From: Rhizaria sp. SCN 62-66
Taxonomy: Eukaryota; Rhizaria, unplaced
Direction: 5' to 3'
NCBI GenBank assembly: GCA_001724265.1
Contig: MEDY01000020.1
Span: forward strand, 1-64,000
Length of the DNA stretch: 64,000 nt
Under the pieces are notes generated by a model. The model searched no databases. It was not told the DNA's origin and saw only the letters and a list, made by a program, of their open reading frames with translations. Made by a program: the position numbers and the translations under genes. Positions 1 to 10,535 of this stretch are shown in pieces (the first letter of the stretch is position 1; each line of letters starts with the position of its first letter).

Positions 1-1837
1 TCCACCAGCGGCGCGATGGGCACGAGTCTCCGGCCCGCGGGGCGCTGCACTAGCACGGCCTTGCCCGACCGCGCAAGCGCGTAGTCGCGGCCCGCCAGCT
101 CGGCCTGAAACTCTGCGAAGCGCGCGGCCTCGGCGGCGGCCTTCTTCTGCGCGTCAGCGAGCGCGGCGCGCACCTTGCGCTCGCGCAGCAGCGCCGAGAG
201 CTCCGTCTGCCGCAGCCGCGCCTCGTCCTGCGCGTGCGCGGTGGGCGCAGCCGGCTGCCGCACCGGGTGCACGAGAGTGGCGGCGGCGAGCGCGGCCGCG
301 GCCTCGGCCTGCGCGGCGGCCGCGGCCTCGAGCGCGGGGGCAGACCCGGCGGGCGGGAACAGTGGCGACGTCAGCGCGGCCGCGCGCAGGTCCACGGCCG
401 CGCCCAGCAGCGCGGCCTCGCGCACGGCGGCGGCCGCGGCGGCCGCGGACGAGGGCGAGGCCGCCGCGAAAGACGGCGAGACGGGTTGCAGCGCCGTGGC
501 AGCGAGCGAGGCGTCGCGGCGCTGGCGGGCCGCCGCCGCGGGCCCGCCACGGCCGCGCTGATCGTCAGCCGGTGCCGTGGCGAGCCCGGCGACGACAGAC
601 GCTGCTGTGGCGCAGTCGCAGGAGCCGAGGCGACGGTGGAGGACGCGGGGAGCGAGAGCGTTTTGCCGAGGCCGGAGACGGCGCTGGCGGCACAGGGCAC
701 GCCCGTGCCGGCGCCGAAAGGCTGCCCCGCGAGCAGCGCGCGCGTCATCGAGTGCGGCGCCGCGCCGGCCGAGGCGGCGGCGGCGGCCGCGGCGGCCACG
801 GCCTGCTCGGGCGACAGCGCGGCGGCCGCGGTGGCGTCGGCGTCGGCGTCGGCGTCGGGAATGAAGTCGCGCTCAGGCGCAGCCGCAGAGTCGCCAGCGG
901 CGGCCGCGGCGGAGACGGGCAGGAACGTGTCGAGCGTGCCCGAGAGCGAGAGCGAGAGCAGGTACGGGTCGTTGGTATACTGCGCGTGCGCGTGCCCGGC
1001 GGAGGCGCCACCTTGAGAAGGCGGGGGCGCGGGTAGGGGCCCGCGGTAAGTGATGGGGCCAATGCCGCCCGCGGAGGCGTCGCCAGCAAGGCTCTGCGTG
1101 TGCGCAAGCGCGGGCGCGGCGGGCGGCACGCGCGGGCACGAGGGCAAGAGGTCGCGCGCCCAACGGTCCTCCTCGCACGCCACGGGGGCGGCGCCGGCGC
1201 ACCAGTTCTGCTGCGGCCACACCGGTCGACCCAGCAGCCGCACGGGCTCGCCGTCGTAGCCGCCGTCACCAGCGCCACCGCCAGAGCCGGCGCTATCGGT
1301 GTCGTCGCCGTCTTCCCAGGCGAGGCGGAGGCGCTGGAGCATGGTGAGGCCGTCAATGCCAACAACGCCCGGCGCAGCGGGCAGCGCGACCGAGGGCGAG
1401 GCCGCGCCATTCGCGTCGTCTGCGTCCAGGCCGTGCTCGTTGTCGGGGAAGGACTAGGACGAGACATACTCGTGTGGGAAGTCGGCGTTGTTGGGTGCGG
1501 TGGCGCGCGCGGCGAGCGGCACGGGCGCGGGTGCGACGGTGGAGGGGACGTCGAACAGCCCGTCGTGCTCGCCGGGGTCGCGCGGGCAGAGGCGGAGGCG
1601 CACGGCCTGCATGATGGCCACAACAGTTTCCTCGGCGGTCTGTTCAAGCGCGCGAGACTGAATATTGTGCGTGTGAAGAATCGTCGCGGCGCGGGAGATG
1701 ATTGTGTTGAGGATTGCTTTGGCTACGACCTCGCTGTCCGAGTGCTCGTACGATTCAGCCAGGACAGCCACCCCGTCAAGCGGTTTTGGCCGCTTAAACT
1801 TCAACTTAGAATTCGCAGCAGCGGCTTTACGAAACAT
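1..1837 (-). CDS. Unknown protein, partial (runs off the left edge), with an in-frame UAG and one frame change
   Basis: I do not recognise this gene. The ATG at 1837 opens a basic N-terminus (MFRKAAAANSKLKFKRPKPL) followed by a probable helical segment. The frame meets UAG at 1454-1456 (codon 128) and continues without change into a Ser/Ala/Pro-rich region that contains WPQQNW and YTNDPYLLSLSLSGTLDTF. Somewhere between about 870 and 540 the sensible frame changes by one base; no donor of the local GTNCG type lies at 560-872, so a one-base assembly error or a real lesion is more likely than an intron. In the new frame, which stays open to position 1, there is an Ala-rich stretch, then a charged helix (DEARLRQTELSALLRERKV) and the segment RDYALARSGKAVLV, which may form a coiled coil. 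The C-terminus lies outside the window. Confidence 0.55.
1454..1456 (-). other. In-frame UAG codon inside the unknown gene (codon 128)
   Basis: Reading is HEYVSS, UAG, SFPDNEHGLDADDANG in one continuous frame. No GTNCG donor with a frame-preserving acceptor spans it. Either a sense codon or a premature stop. It is the weakest of the three UAG sites, because this gene also carries a frame change. Confidence 0.6.
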
Positions 1838-2081
1838 TGCTTTGTTATCGCAACAGACGGTGCTGAGAAGGTCAAATTCATCTCTAAAACCAGCCCCTCA
1901 TCTCTGTCAGAGACAGCCGTTTCTTTTCGGCCAGGCATTTTTGCGAACCGAGGGCCATCAGAACTCACTTTAAAGCGTCACTTTGAAGCAGTATACTGAG
2001 TTAAAATAAGCTTTTATTTGAAATCTTGTTTATTAATCAGATGATATTTTATTCTACGCACAGTAATTTGATTCACTATTT

Positions 2082-5000
2082 TTACTTCTTGCCCTTAATC
2101 GATGCTTTACGCGTGCCAAGAGCCATCGAAGCCGACGGCGGGCGGACAACGGGTTGCACACTTGCCGCTCTCGCCTCCCCGTCCTGCTGCTTGTCATCAG
2201 CAGCTGTTGTGTCCTCCGTAATTTTCCTGCCGCGCCCTGCCGCGGCCAGCCCCGCAGCCGAGAGCGGCACAGTGTAGCCCGTCGCGGCAGCGCCAGTCAC
2301 CGGTCCAGTCACTGGTCCCGGCACAGGTACGGAGAGCACTTTGCCGCCGCCGCGCGCCGAGGCGACGCGCCGCAGCGCGCTGCCGGGCCGCACCAGGGGC
2401 GCGGCGGGATCGGTTTCGGCGGGTGCGGGCGCGGGGGCCGCGGCGGCGGGGCCATCGGCCACGAGCGTGGTGAGGTAAGCGGCGGGCGCAAGGTTAAGGA
2501 ACAGGGCGCCGCCGTCGTCAACCAGGCCAGCTCCTGCGGCTACGGCTGCGGTCGCGTCGGAGCCCACCGGCTCCGGCTTGGAGTCGCGACTGGAGTCAAA
2601 CTTGGCTTCGGAGGCCGCTGGCTCGGAGCCAAAGCCGAAGTCGTCGTCGTCGTTGGTGACGGCCAACAGCTTCAGCCGCTGCTTCAGAGCATCGTCGCCC
2701 CCAGGCTCCGCACTTGCAGTCGCGGTCGCTGCGCCGGCGGCGTCAGTTGCTGCGTCGGCGGAGTCCGTGTCGGGCTCCAGTCCCGCGAGTACCGAGAGAG
2801 AGACGAGACGGCCCGGCGCGGGCGTCGCCAACCGCGCAGTCGCAGGCGCGGGCGCATTAGCCGCAGTCTCACCGATGGTCTCTGCTGCAGCAGCAGCGGC
2901 TGCCGCGGCGGCCGCGCTGTTGGCGGCAGCTGCAATCGCGCGGTAGCCCGACCCGGCGGGCGCGCCCCTGCCAGTCGCGGGCCGGCCCAGCAACGGGCGC
3001 GCAGCACCGCTAGCACTTGCAGCAAGACTGTCGTCAGCACCGTTCGCAGCCGCGCCAGCAGTGCCGGCGGCGGCGTCGCGCGCGGTGATGCCGCGCACGA
3101 GCGCCTCAAGTTCGTTGACTGCGCTGTGCGTCGACGCGCGTAGCGCAGCGCCGCCGGCCTCGGCAGCGGCTTCAGCGTGCGCCTCGGCCTCCGCGGCCGA
3201 CGCGGCCACCACAGCCGCGGCAGTTGCGCTCGCACTGGCGCTCGCGGAGACAGAGGCCGCGCCGACCGCGCTACCTGCAGGGAAGATGCCGACGGACTTG
3301 AGGACGCCCTCAACGGTCCCGCGCTCGGCGGCCGCGGCGCGCTCTGAGCCCGCCACCAGCGCGGCCGCGGCGGCGCGCTCCTCGGCGGCGCGGCGCAGCT
3401 CCTCCTTGGCGCCCGCGGCCGCGGCGCGCGCCTCGCTGACGGCCGCCGCCGCTGACGCCACGGCCGACGCCGCAGCGGTCACCGCGGCCTCGCCCTCAAC
3501 GCCGTCAGTGGCTGCGGCCGCCGCCGCTGTGGCGTCACGCGCGAGCGGGACCTCATCGAGCAGGACAACCGTGGGCAGCGCGGTGGCGACGGCTGCGCGG
3601 TAGCCTGCGCCTGCGGCCTGCGCGGCGGGCGAGCCCCACAGAGCGAGCTAGGCTAGCGCGGGCGCGTGCAAGGCCAAGAACTGCAGCGCGGCGCCCAGCG
3701 CGGGCAGCTGCGTGAGCGACAGGTCCACCACCTCCAGCGCGGGCCACGCGCAGGTCGGCGCCTCCGGCGCAGCAGCCGCTGCCCCTGTGGGGGCCGCTGC
3801 AGCCTTCTTGGCCGAGACGGGCCCGGTCGCGCCCAGCTTGCCTGTGGCAGTCTTGCTGGCGCTGTGCGCGGCGGCGGCGGCGTTGGTACCGGCGGCTGGC
3901 GCGGCGGCGGCGGCGGGGAGGCCGCCCAGCTTGACTGTGCCGAGCGCGCAGAAGCCCGTGCCGGCGAGGAACAGCTCGCTGAGCGCGGGCAGGTGCGCGT
4001 GCGGCGGCGCCAGCGCGGCCAGGCCTTTCGACGCAGCTGCGGCACTGGTCGCGGCCGCCGCAGCAGCAGCACTGGTCCCGACGGTCGTTGCAGTGGCGGC
4101 GCAGGCGACGGGGGCGCCCAAGTGCGGGTTGTCACTCAGCGCGAGCGAGACTAGCGAGGACGGCAGCACGGGCACCGTGGCCAGGCCGGTCGCCGCCAGG
4201 TCCAGCTCCTCCAGCACGCGCAGCGCCGAGAGATTCACTGAAGACGATGACGCAGGCACGACAGAGCCGGCGGTGCGAGAGCTTGCCACAGTCGCCTCAG
4301 CGGTCGCGTTTGCGGTGAAAAGCGGGTTGTGCGAGAGCGAGAGCTTCTCGAGCGCGCGTAGCGCCGGGACGCCCGCCGCGGCCACAGCGGACCAGTGCAG
4401 GCGGTTGTGCGAGAGGTCGAGCGAGGTGAGGCCCGGCGGCAGCGCCAGCGCGGGCGCGCGGGCCGCCATCGCCGCCGCCGACAGCGCCGCGTACTTGGGC
4501 CGCGCCGACGCCGAGGACGCGGCCGACAGAGTGCCGGAGGCGGCGCGCAGCGTGCGGCTCACCGCAGCGACGTCGCCGTCGTCGCCTTCGAGACCGGGCG
4601 TGCCCACAGCGTCGCCGAGCAGCGCGATGGCGTTGTTGGAGGCGTTGAGCACAGCGAGCTGTCCGAAGGAGCCCAGCGGCGGCAGCGACGCGAGCGCGTT
4701 GCCCTGCACGAGCAGCTGCTGCAGCCCCGCGCCCACGGTCGCGGGCGAGAGCCACGCCAGCGAGGGCAGCGCGTTGTGCGCCAGGTCCAGCACGCGGAGC
4801 GCGGAGAAGGCGCGTTGCGCGGGCAGCGCGGCGAGGAACCCCGCGCTACCGACCGCGACCGCGCCCGCCGCCGCGGCCTCGGCCTCGCCCGCGGCCACCG
4901 CGCCGGGGTCTGCCGTGCGTGCTGCGCTGGAAACGGAGGGCGGGAGGAACGCGCCCAGGCGGTTGCGCGAGAGGTCCAGCACGCGCAGGGCGGCCGCGGG

Positions 5001-7187
5001 CGCGGCGGAGGCGGACACAGCGGCCGCGGCCAGGTGGGTGAGCCCGCGGCGCGGCGCGCAGAGCGAGGCGCTGGACACGCCGCTGCTGGTGGCGCCCGCG
5101 GTGGCGGCCTTGGCGGCGGCAGCGGTCAGCACGCACACCGGCGGCAGCGGCAGCGGCGCGTCGTCCGCGGCCGCGCTCGCACTGGTGGCAGCTGCGGCGG
5201 CCGACGCGCCAGCGATCGGCATCACAGCAGCAGCAGCAGCAGCGGCAGGCGCGGGCCCTTTCGTCGCGGCACTCGGACCGGGCATGCCGCCAGACTTACG
5301 CGCAGCCGAAGCAGGCGCGGCATGCGCCGCAGCGACCGTTGCTGCTGATGTCGCCGTGGAGCGATCTGCGCCGCCAGCGCCCAAGTCGGCCATGACCGCG
5401 CCAAGCCCGCGCTCCTTCATCGCGCGGAACAGCGCCTCGCCCTTGAGCGCCTCGCCCTAATCCACAGGCTTCACAGACTTCGCAGCGGCAGCGGCAGCGA
5501 CAGCGGGGCGGCGGCCCACGGCAGCGGCGACGGCGCGGGACAGCGACGCGTCGCCGTCTGCGTCGGAGTCGGAGTCGGCGCCGACGTCGGGTAAACCGGC
5601 CACTGCGTCGCCGGCTTCCGGGTCGAAGCCCAGCCCATCATCGTCGCCGTCATCGGCGCCAGTGTCTGCGCCTTCAAACGATGCGGACGGTACAAGAACA
5701 TGCCCGTCTGCGTCAGCAACGTCCTCCACCTGCGCTCTGGCCAGCTCAGACTGCAGCTGGCCCAGTACTGCGCGGCCCAGCTCGGCCTCGGCCTCAGCAC
5801 CGCCCGCCGCGCCCGCCGCCGCGGCGTCCTCTGCAGCGGCGGCAGCGGCGGCCAGCGCGGCGGCGGACGGCTGCTGCGTCTGCACTGACGCTGAGGGGGC
5901 GCCGAACATTGACCAGTGCTTCTGCTGGTGCTGTGGCTGGGGCTGCGGCGCGGGGCCAGCGCGGCGACTGAGTTTGCGCTCCAGCGCGCGGCCCTCAAGC
6001 TCGTTTTCCGAGCCGGTGAGCGGCGCGGCGCCCGCGCCCGCGCCGAACTCGGCCGCCGCGCGCGCCACGCGCCGCTGCGAGCGCCGCCGCTCCACCAGCG
6101 CGGCCACGGCACCCGCTGCCGAGGCGCCGTCCGCGAGCGCGAGCGCCGCGGCGGCTGCGGCGTCGCCAGCGACTGCGTCGGCGTCATCGTCGGCGTTATC
6201 GTCGTCGCTATCACCCTCGGACCAGCCGAAGTCCATCGGCCCCGCGGCGCGCGCGCCGGCGCTGCCCTGGGTCTCCGGTCCCGCCGTCTGCGCGGCGGAA
6301 GCTGTGGCTCCAGAGCTAGATGACGATGATGATGACGAAGATGATGATGAGGCTTTACGCACGATAACGCGCCGGTGCGGGGCCGCGCCGCTGGCGGCAA
6401 CCAGCCCGCCGCCGCTGTCAGCATCCCCGCCGCTTAATGGGGGCTGCTGCCGCGGTCCGTGTGTCGGCCCCGGTGTTGCTGCATTGTGTGCTAATGATGA
6501 TGATGTGTGTGTGGACGCTGAGGACGGTGGGGTGGGCACGCGCGTGCGCGGGCGAGGCGCGTCCCCTGGCGGCGAGCGCGGCTGAAACTGCGCTGCGGCG
6601 CCCTGCGCAACGGGGGCGGCGGGCGACGACGCCGAGTCTGTCGGGTAGCCGTGACAGTGGTGACTGTGGCCGTGACCGTGGCTGCTGGGGCCGGGCTGCG
6701 GCGCGCGCGGGGGCGGCTGCGGACGCGGCGCTGCGGCGGTCGCCGGCGCGGGCCCGGCCGTCACGGCGGCCAGCACCGTGCGCCTGAGCCCGATGCGGCT
6801 CTGCGCCGCGGCCGCTGGGCCGCCGGAAGCGGAGGGACCGACGGCGACGTAGGAGCCAGAGGAGGGCGCGGCCGCCACTGCCTCGGCGCGCTCAGCTCGC
6901 GCGATGGCGTCAGGCATGCTGCGGAGCACGTTGAGCGAGGGCTCGCGCGACAACGAAGGCGCGGCGGCGGCGGAACCCATCGCGGCCTCGGCACGCGCCT
7001 GGCGCAACAGATTTGACAGCGGCGTCGCCGGCGCGCCGGGCGCCGAACCCTGCACGGGCACCGATGCGGAGCCGGGGCGCGAGGAGAGTCCGGACAACTC
7101 GGGCGCGGAGGTGCGTGCGCCGTAGACGGGGATGCGGGACGCCGTGGGATGAACACCTGCGCCGGGGCGCGAGGTGGGGTCACTCAT
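2082..7187 (-). CDS. Leucine-rich-repeat protein, 1,701 codons, read through two in-frame UAG codons
   Basis: One frame runs from ATG at 7187 (MSDPTSRPGAGVHPTAS) to UAA at 2082, interrupted only by UAG at codons 577 and 1180. Residues 1 to about 715 are disordered and Ser/Ala/Pro-rich, with a poly-Ser run. About 720-1215 holds roughly ten leucine-rich repeats (ALRVLDLSRNRL, ALRVLDLAHNAL, GLTSLDLSHNRL, ALEKLSLSHNPL, ALSELFLAGTGF, ALEVVDLSLTQL). They end in a cap of the L.L.GNP...YR..V...LP.L..LD type, seen as LALWGSP, GYRAAVATALPTVVLLDEVP. The second UAG sits between the last repeats and this cap. The remaining tail is Ala-rich, probably helical, then Arg/Lys-rich at the end. LRRs with this cap are common in ciliary and cytoskeletal scaffold proteins; that role is only an inference here. 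The divergent neighbour is ArgRS. Confidence 0.72.
3648..3650 (-). other. In-frame UAG codon between LRR and LRR cap (codon 1180)
   Basis: The reading is APALA, UAG, LALWGSPAAQAAG. Against the LRR pattern LxxLxLxxNP the UAG occupies a variable x position, where sister repeats have V, Q, S, K or E. Both flanks belong to the same repeat, so termination here would cut the domain in mid-repeat. Confidence 0.75.
5457..5459 (-). other. In-frame UAG codon in a low-complexity region (codon 577)
   Basis: The reading is KSVKPVD, UAG, GEALKGEALFRAMKERG in one frame. An 18-nt GT...AG string ends at the UAG but lacks C at +4 and G at +5, which every placed intron in the window has, so it is unlikely to be an intron. 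Confidence 0.65.
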
Positions 7188-7589
7188 CTCTACAGCGATA
7201 GGTGTCAAAAGCAGTGGATATCGATTTGAATTTCATTAGCGAATGCTACTATATGTAAAGAGTTTTAACATATGTCGTTAAAATATAATACATAATGACT
7301 CGTTAAAAATGTGATCTTGTCACTACGATAGCACTGACGGATGTCCTGATGCTCAGGACGTATTTGAATGAGGAGGCATCCGTTGCAGCCTCGCGCTCCG
7401 GTCGAGCGGCTGACTGAAGTTCGGCCTACTCGGTTTACATTTCACAAACCAGCCTGCATCGTCAGAAGATCTAAAATTGGTAGATTTGTATACTCTATTA
7501 CAGCTTGTGCTTGGATATGAACTGCATCATTAAAATGTAAGTCTTAACTTCTCAATTTGTCATCGTCGGATCGCGCAACAACACAGGGT
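7188..7589. promoter_or_regulatory. Divergent intergenic region (LRR gene / ArgRS) with a nested inverted repeat
   Basis: This 402-nt AT-rich gap separates two start codons on opposite strands, so it should hold both promoters. It contains a perfect 7-bp hairpin (7343-7349 with 7353-7359, loop of 3) enclosed by a second 7-bp inverted repeat, ACGGATG at 7337-7343 and CATCCGT at 7377-7383. I see no tRNA or other gene. Confidence 0.6.
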
Positions 7590-10535
7590 ATGGCGACTAA
7601 GCCGGCTGCCGCGACCGCGGCGTCGTGTTCCCGCCGCCTGGTGGAGTCGTCTCGACAAGCGCTTTCTGCTTCGCTCGGCGCCTTTTTGTCCTCGAAGTTC
7701 GGCGTGCCTCTGACCGCGACAGATGTCTACCCGGCGGTGACGCGGCCGAAGCTTGTGGAGCACGGCGACGTGGCCATCACATGCCACGCCCTCGTCCAGC
7801 GCCTGCGCCCCGCCGCGGACCGTGTGCGCGAGGTCACGGGCCAGGAGCTCTCGGCGCTCAACCTTGCCGAGTACCTCGCGCGCGAGTTCCAGGCCGCCAA
7901 CGCCTCGCTGGTGTCCGCGCAGTCCGACGCCAGCGGGCTTCTCACGGCACTGTCTGCCGGCAGCGCCACGGTGCGTGCACCGCTGACGCACGTAGCCGTG
8001 ACGGGTGCCTTCGTCAACGCCACCTTTGCGCCTTCGCACTTTGGCCGCGCGATTACTGACGCCGTGTTCGCCGACTTCCTGCAGCCCCCGCGCGAGGCAG
8101 CAGCTGAAATCGCGGAGAAGGTGGAGAATGTGACTGAAGGCAAGAAGGACAAGGTCATGATTGAGTACTCGCAGCCCAACACGCACAAGGCCTTCCACGT
8201 CGGCCACATGCGCAACGCCGCGCTGGGTGACTCGCTCGTGCGTCTTTACGAGCAGGCGGGCCACGAGGTCGTCGCCGTCAACTACTTCGGCGACGAGGGC
8301 GCGCACGTCGCCAAGTGCCTCTGGTTCCTGCAGCAGATCTACCTCCCGCTCGCGCAGAAGGCCGCCGCCGCCGGTGCGGGCCCCGCTCCTTTCCCCTCGC
8401 TTCCTTCCGCCTCTGCCGCTACTGCCGCTGCCGCTGAGACTGCGACCGCGACTGCGTCGGACGCCGATCCCGCCGCGTCCGCAACAGCGGCGTCCGCGTC
8501 CGCGTCGTCTGAGCCGCTGGTGTTGTATCCGATGCGCTCGCTGGCGGACCTGGACGCGGCCGTGCCCGCCGCCGTGCGCGCCGAGTGGCTGGGCGCGCTG
8601 TACGCGCGCGCGGTCGAGACGCTGGACCTCGGCTCCTACACCGCGCTGCCTTGGCCGATGGTGGTGGCGGCTAAGGTCGTCGCCAAGAGCCCGCACCCGG
8701 ACCCCGAGGCGCCGAAGAACTGGCACTTGTGCAAGGTCGAGGTCGACGCCGCGGGCGCCACGGCCGACGTTGTCTGCGGCGGCACGGGCTACGAGGTCGG
8801 CGACTACGTGGCGTACCTGCCCGTCGGCGCGAAGCTGACGAAAAAGATGGGCGTGATTGCGCCCAAGGACATGCGCGGTGTGGCGTCGTGCGGCGTCATG
8901 CTCGCGCACTCGGAGCTCGGCGGCGCCGACGCGGACGCAGACGGTGGTGACGGGCCCGCTGCTAGCTCCGCTGCGGCGGCTCCCGCGGCCTCTGCTTCAG
9001 CCAGTGCGGGCAAGAAGGGTGGCAAGAAGAAGGGCGCGTCGGCCGATGCCGCCGCCAACTCGGACAAGGGCATCTTCGTGCTCAATAGCTTCTGTCCCGT
9101 GGCGCCTGGCGTGCCGCTGTCGGAGCTGGGCCGCCGCCCCGAGGCCTTCCCGCCTGGCTCCGCGGCCGCAGCGGCGCCCTCGGTAGCCGCGCACGTCGCC
9201 GCGCTCAACGGCCAGGCCGCGGCGGTGCTGCGCGCGCTCGAGCACAACGAGCCCGAGCAGGTGGCGCTGTGGCGCCGCACGGGCCAGTGGTCGCTGGACG
9301 AGTTCCACGCCATCTACAAGTGGCTCGACTGCCGCTTCGACCATGACTTCGCCGAGTCCGAGGTGTCAGCGGCGTCACAGGAGCTCGTCACCAAGTGGCT
9401 CGCGCAGGGCCTGCTCGAGACGCGCGACGGCGCCGTCGTCGCCGACCTCTCGGCCGACGGGTTGGGCACCTGCGTGCTGCGCAAGTCCGACGGCGCGGGG
9501 CTGTACGCAACCAAGGACCTCGCGCTCGCGGCGCGCAAGTTCGAGGCGTTCGGCGTGGACAAGAGCATCTACGTCGTCGACGCCGCGCAGACGTACCACT
9601 TCCAGCAGGTCTTTAAAGTGCTCTCGCGCGCCGGCTTCGTGCAGGCCGCCAAGTGCGTGCACGTGCCGTACGGACTCGTGGTTCTACCGTCGGGCCGCAT
9701 GTCGTCGCGCAAGGGCAACGTGCTACTCTTCTCGCAACTCAAGCGCGAGATGGAGCGCGTACTCAACGAGAAGTTCAACAAGAACAACACGCTCAGCGAC
9801 GAGTCCGTGCGCCGCATCGCTGTCGCGTCGATCAAGTACGGCATGCTAAACCGCGACACGGCCAAGGACATCGTCTTCGAACTCGACCAGTGGACCAACA
9901 ACACCGGCAACACCGGTCCGTACCTCATGTACGCGCTCGCGCGCATCAATTCGATCTTGGTCGCGCGCGACGAATACGACGGGCCCAAGTTCGACCTCAT
10001 GCGCACGCTCACCGGCCTCGCGCCCGCGGGCAGCGACTCCGCGGCGCTGGCCGCCGCGCTGCGCGCGTGGGTTGACCCCGAGACGCAGCGCTTTGACCTC
10101 ATTGGCTGGGCCGCTACCGCGACGCCTCGCGAGGCCGCCGACGCGTCCCCCACGCTCGCCGCCGCGCTGGCCTCCGCGGCCGCACCGTTGGCAGCCGAGT
10201 CGGCCGCCGTGGCCTCCGCGGCGGCCGCGCGCGCGTTCCTGGACGCCGTGGACTTTGACAAGTATCTCACTGAGCCCAGCGAGCGGCTCGTAGTGCTGCA
10301 GCTGAACCGGTTCTGGGACGCCGTCGACGCGGCCGTGGCGGGCAACTCGCCGTCACCGGTGTGCGACTACGCGTTCCACCTCGCGCAGGCCTTCTCGACG
10401 TGGTACGAGCAGGTGCGATTGGTCCAGACTGTGCCCGCCGCGCTGCCGACTAAGATCGTCTTCATCAAGGCCGTCGCCGCGACGCTCGAGACCACGATGC
10501 GCGGGCTCGGCATCACGCCCGTTGAGCGCATGTAA
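7590..10535 (+). CDS. RARS: Arginine--tRNA ligase, cytosolic type, with an inserted EMAP/PheT-like tRNA-binding OB-fold
   Basis: This 981-aa class I synthetase charges tRNA-Arg with arginine using ATP. ATG at 7590 is the first methionine in frame. Residues about 10-170 form the ArgRS N-terminal tRNA-recognition domain. The HIGH motif is HVGHMR at 203-208, inside the family-typical EYSQPNTHKAFHVGHMRNA. The KMSKS-like loop is MSSRKG at 704-709. The ArgRS signature DTAKDIVFELDQW and GNTGPYLMYALARI follow, then a helical anticodon-binding domain ending near EQVRLVQ. Between the two active-site motifs, residues about 358-443 are a PheT/EMAPII-type OB-fold: VVAAKVVAKSPHPDPEAPKN, VVCGGTGYEVGDYVAYLPVG and GVASCGVMLAHSELGG. 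Ala/Ser-rich linkers and a Lys-rich stretch (KKGGKKKG) flank it. No intron; stop is UAA. The insert is unusual for a eukaryotic ArgRS. Confidence 0.93.
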   Translation: MATKPAAATAASCSRRLVESSRQALSASLGAFLSSKFGVPLTATDVYPAVTRPKLVEHGDVAITCHALVQRLRPAADRVREVTGQELSALNLAEYLAREFQAANASLVSAQSDASGLLTALSAGSATVRAPLTHVAVTGAFVNATFAPSHFGRAITDAVFADFLQPPREAAAEIAEKVENVTEGKKDKVMIEYSQPNTHKAFHVGHMRNAALGDSLVRLYEQAGHEVVAVNYFGDEGAHVAKCLWFLQQIYLPLAQKAAAAGAGPAPFPSLPSASAATAAAAETATATASDADPAASATAASASASSEPLVLYPMRSLADLDAAVPAAVRAEWLGALYARAVETLDLGSYTALPWPMVVAAKVVAKSPHPDPEAPKNWHLCKVEVDAAGATADVVCGGTGYEVGDYVAYLPVGAKLTKKMGVIAPKDMRGVASCGVMLAHSELGGADADADGGDGPAASSAAAAPAASASASAGKKGGKKKGASADAAANSDKGIFVLNSFCPVAPGVPLSELGRRPEAFPPGSAAAAAPSVAAHVAALNGQAAAVLRALEHNEPEQVALWRRTGQWSLDEFHAIYKWLDCRFDHDFAESEVSAASQELVTKWLAQGLLETRDGAVVADLSADGLGTCVLRKSDGAGLYATKDLALAARKFEAFGVDKSIYVVDAAQTYHFQQVFKVLSRAGFVQAAKCVHVPYGLVVLPSGRMSSRKGNVLLFSQLKREMERVLNEKFNKNNTLSDESVRRIAVASIKYGMLNRDTAKDIVFELDQWTNNTGNTGPYLMYALARINSILVARDEYDGPKFDLMRTLTGLAPAGSDSAALAAALRAWVDPETQRFDLIGWAATATPREAADASPTLAAALASAAAPLAAESAAVASAAAARAFLDAVDFDKYLTEPSERLVVLQLNRFWDAVDAAVAGNSPSPVCDYAFHLAQAFSTWYEQVRLVQTVPAALPTKIVFIKAVAATLETTMRGLGITPVERM

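Noticed and set aside
1454-1469. A 16-nt GTATGT...TAG micro-intron at the UAG of the left-edge gene
   Set aside because: It is not a multiple of three, would move the reading into a nonsense frame, and lacks C at +4.
3712-5460. 582-aa plus-strand open frame opposite the LRR gene
   Set aside because: It is composition-driven antisense (Ala/Ser only, no motif), while the minus strand has leucine-rich repeats.
5457-5474. An 18-nt micro-intron (GTGAAGCCTGTGGATTAG) removing the first UAG of the LRR gene
   Set aside because: It keeps the frame, but its +4 and +5 bases are A and A, whereas all 15 placed introns have C and G, and the smallest of those is about 107 nt and AT-rich.
1454-7187. Simple stop-codon readthrough instead of UAG reassignment
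   Set aside because: The bases after the UAGs differ (UCC, CUC, GGC), with no shared readthrough context, and no gene ends in UAG. It remains possible but explains less.
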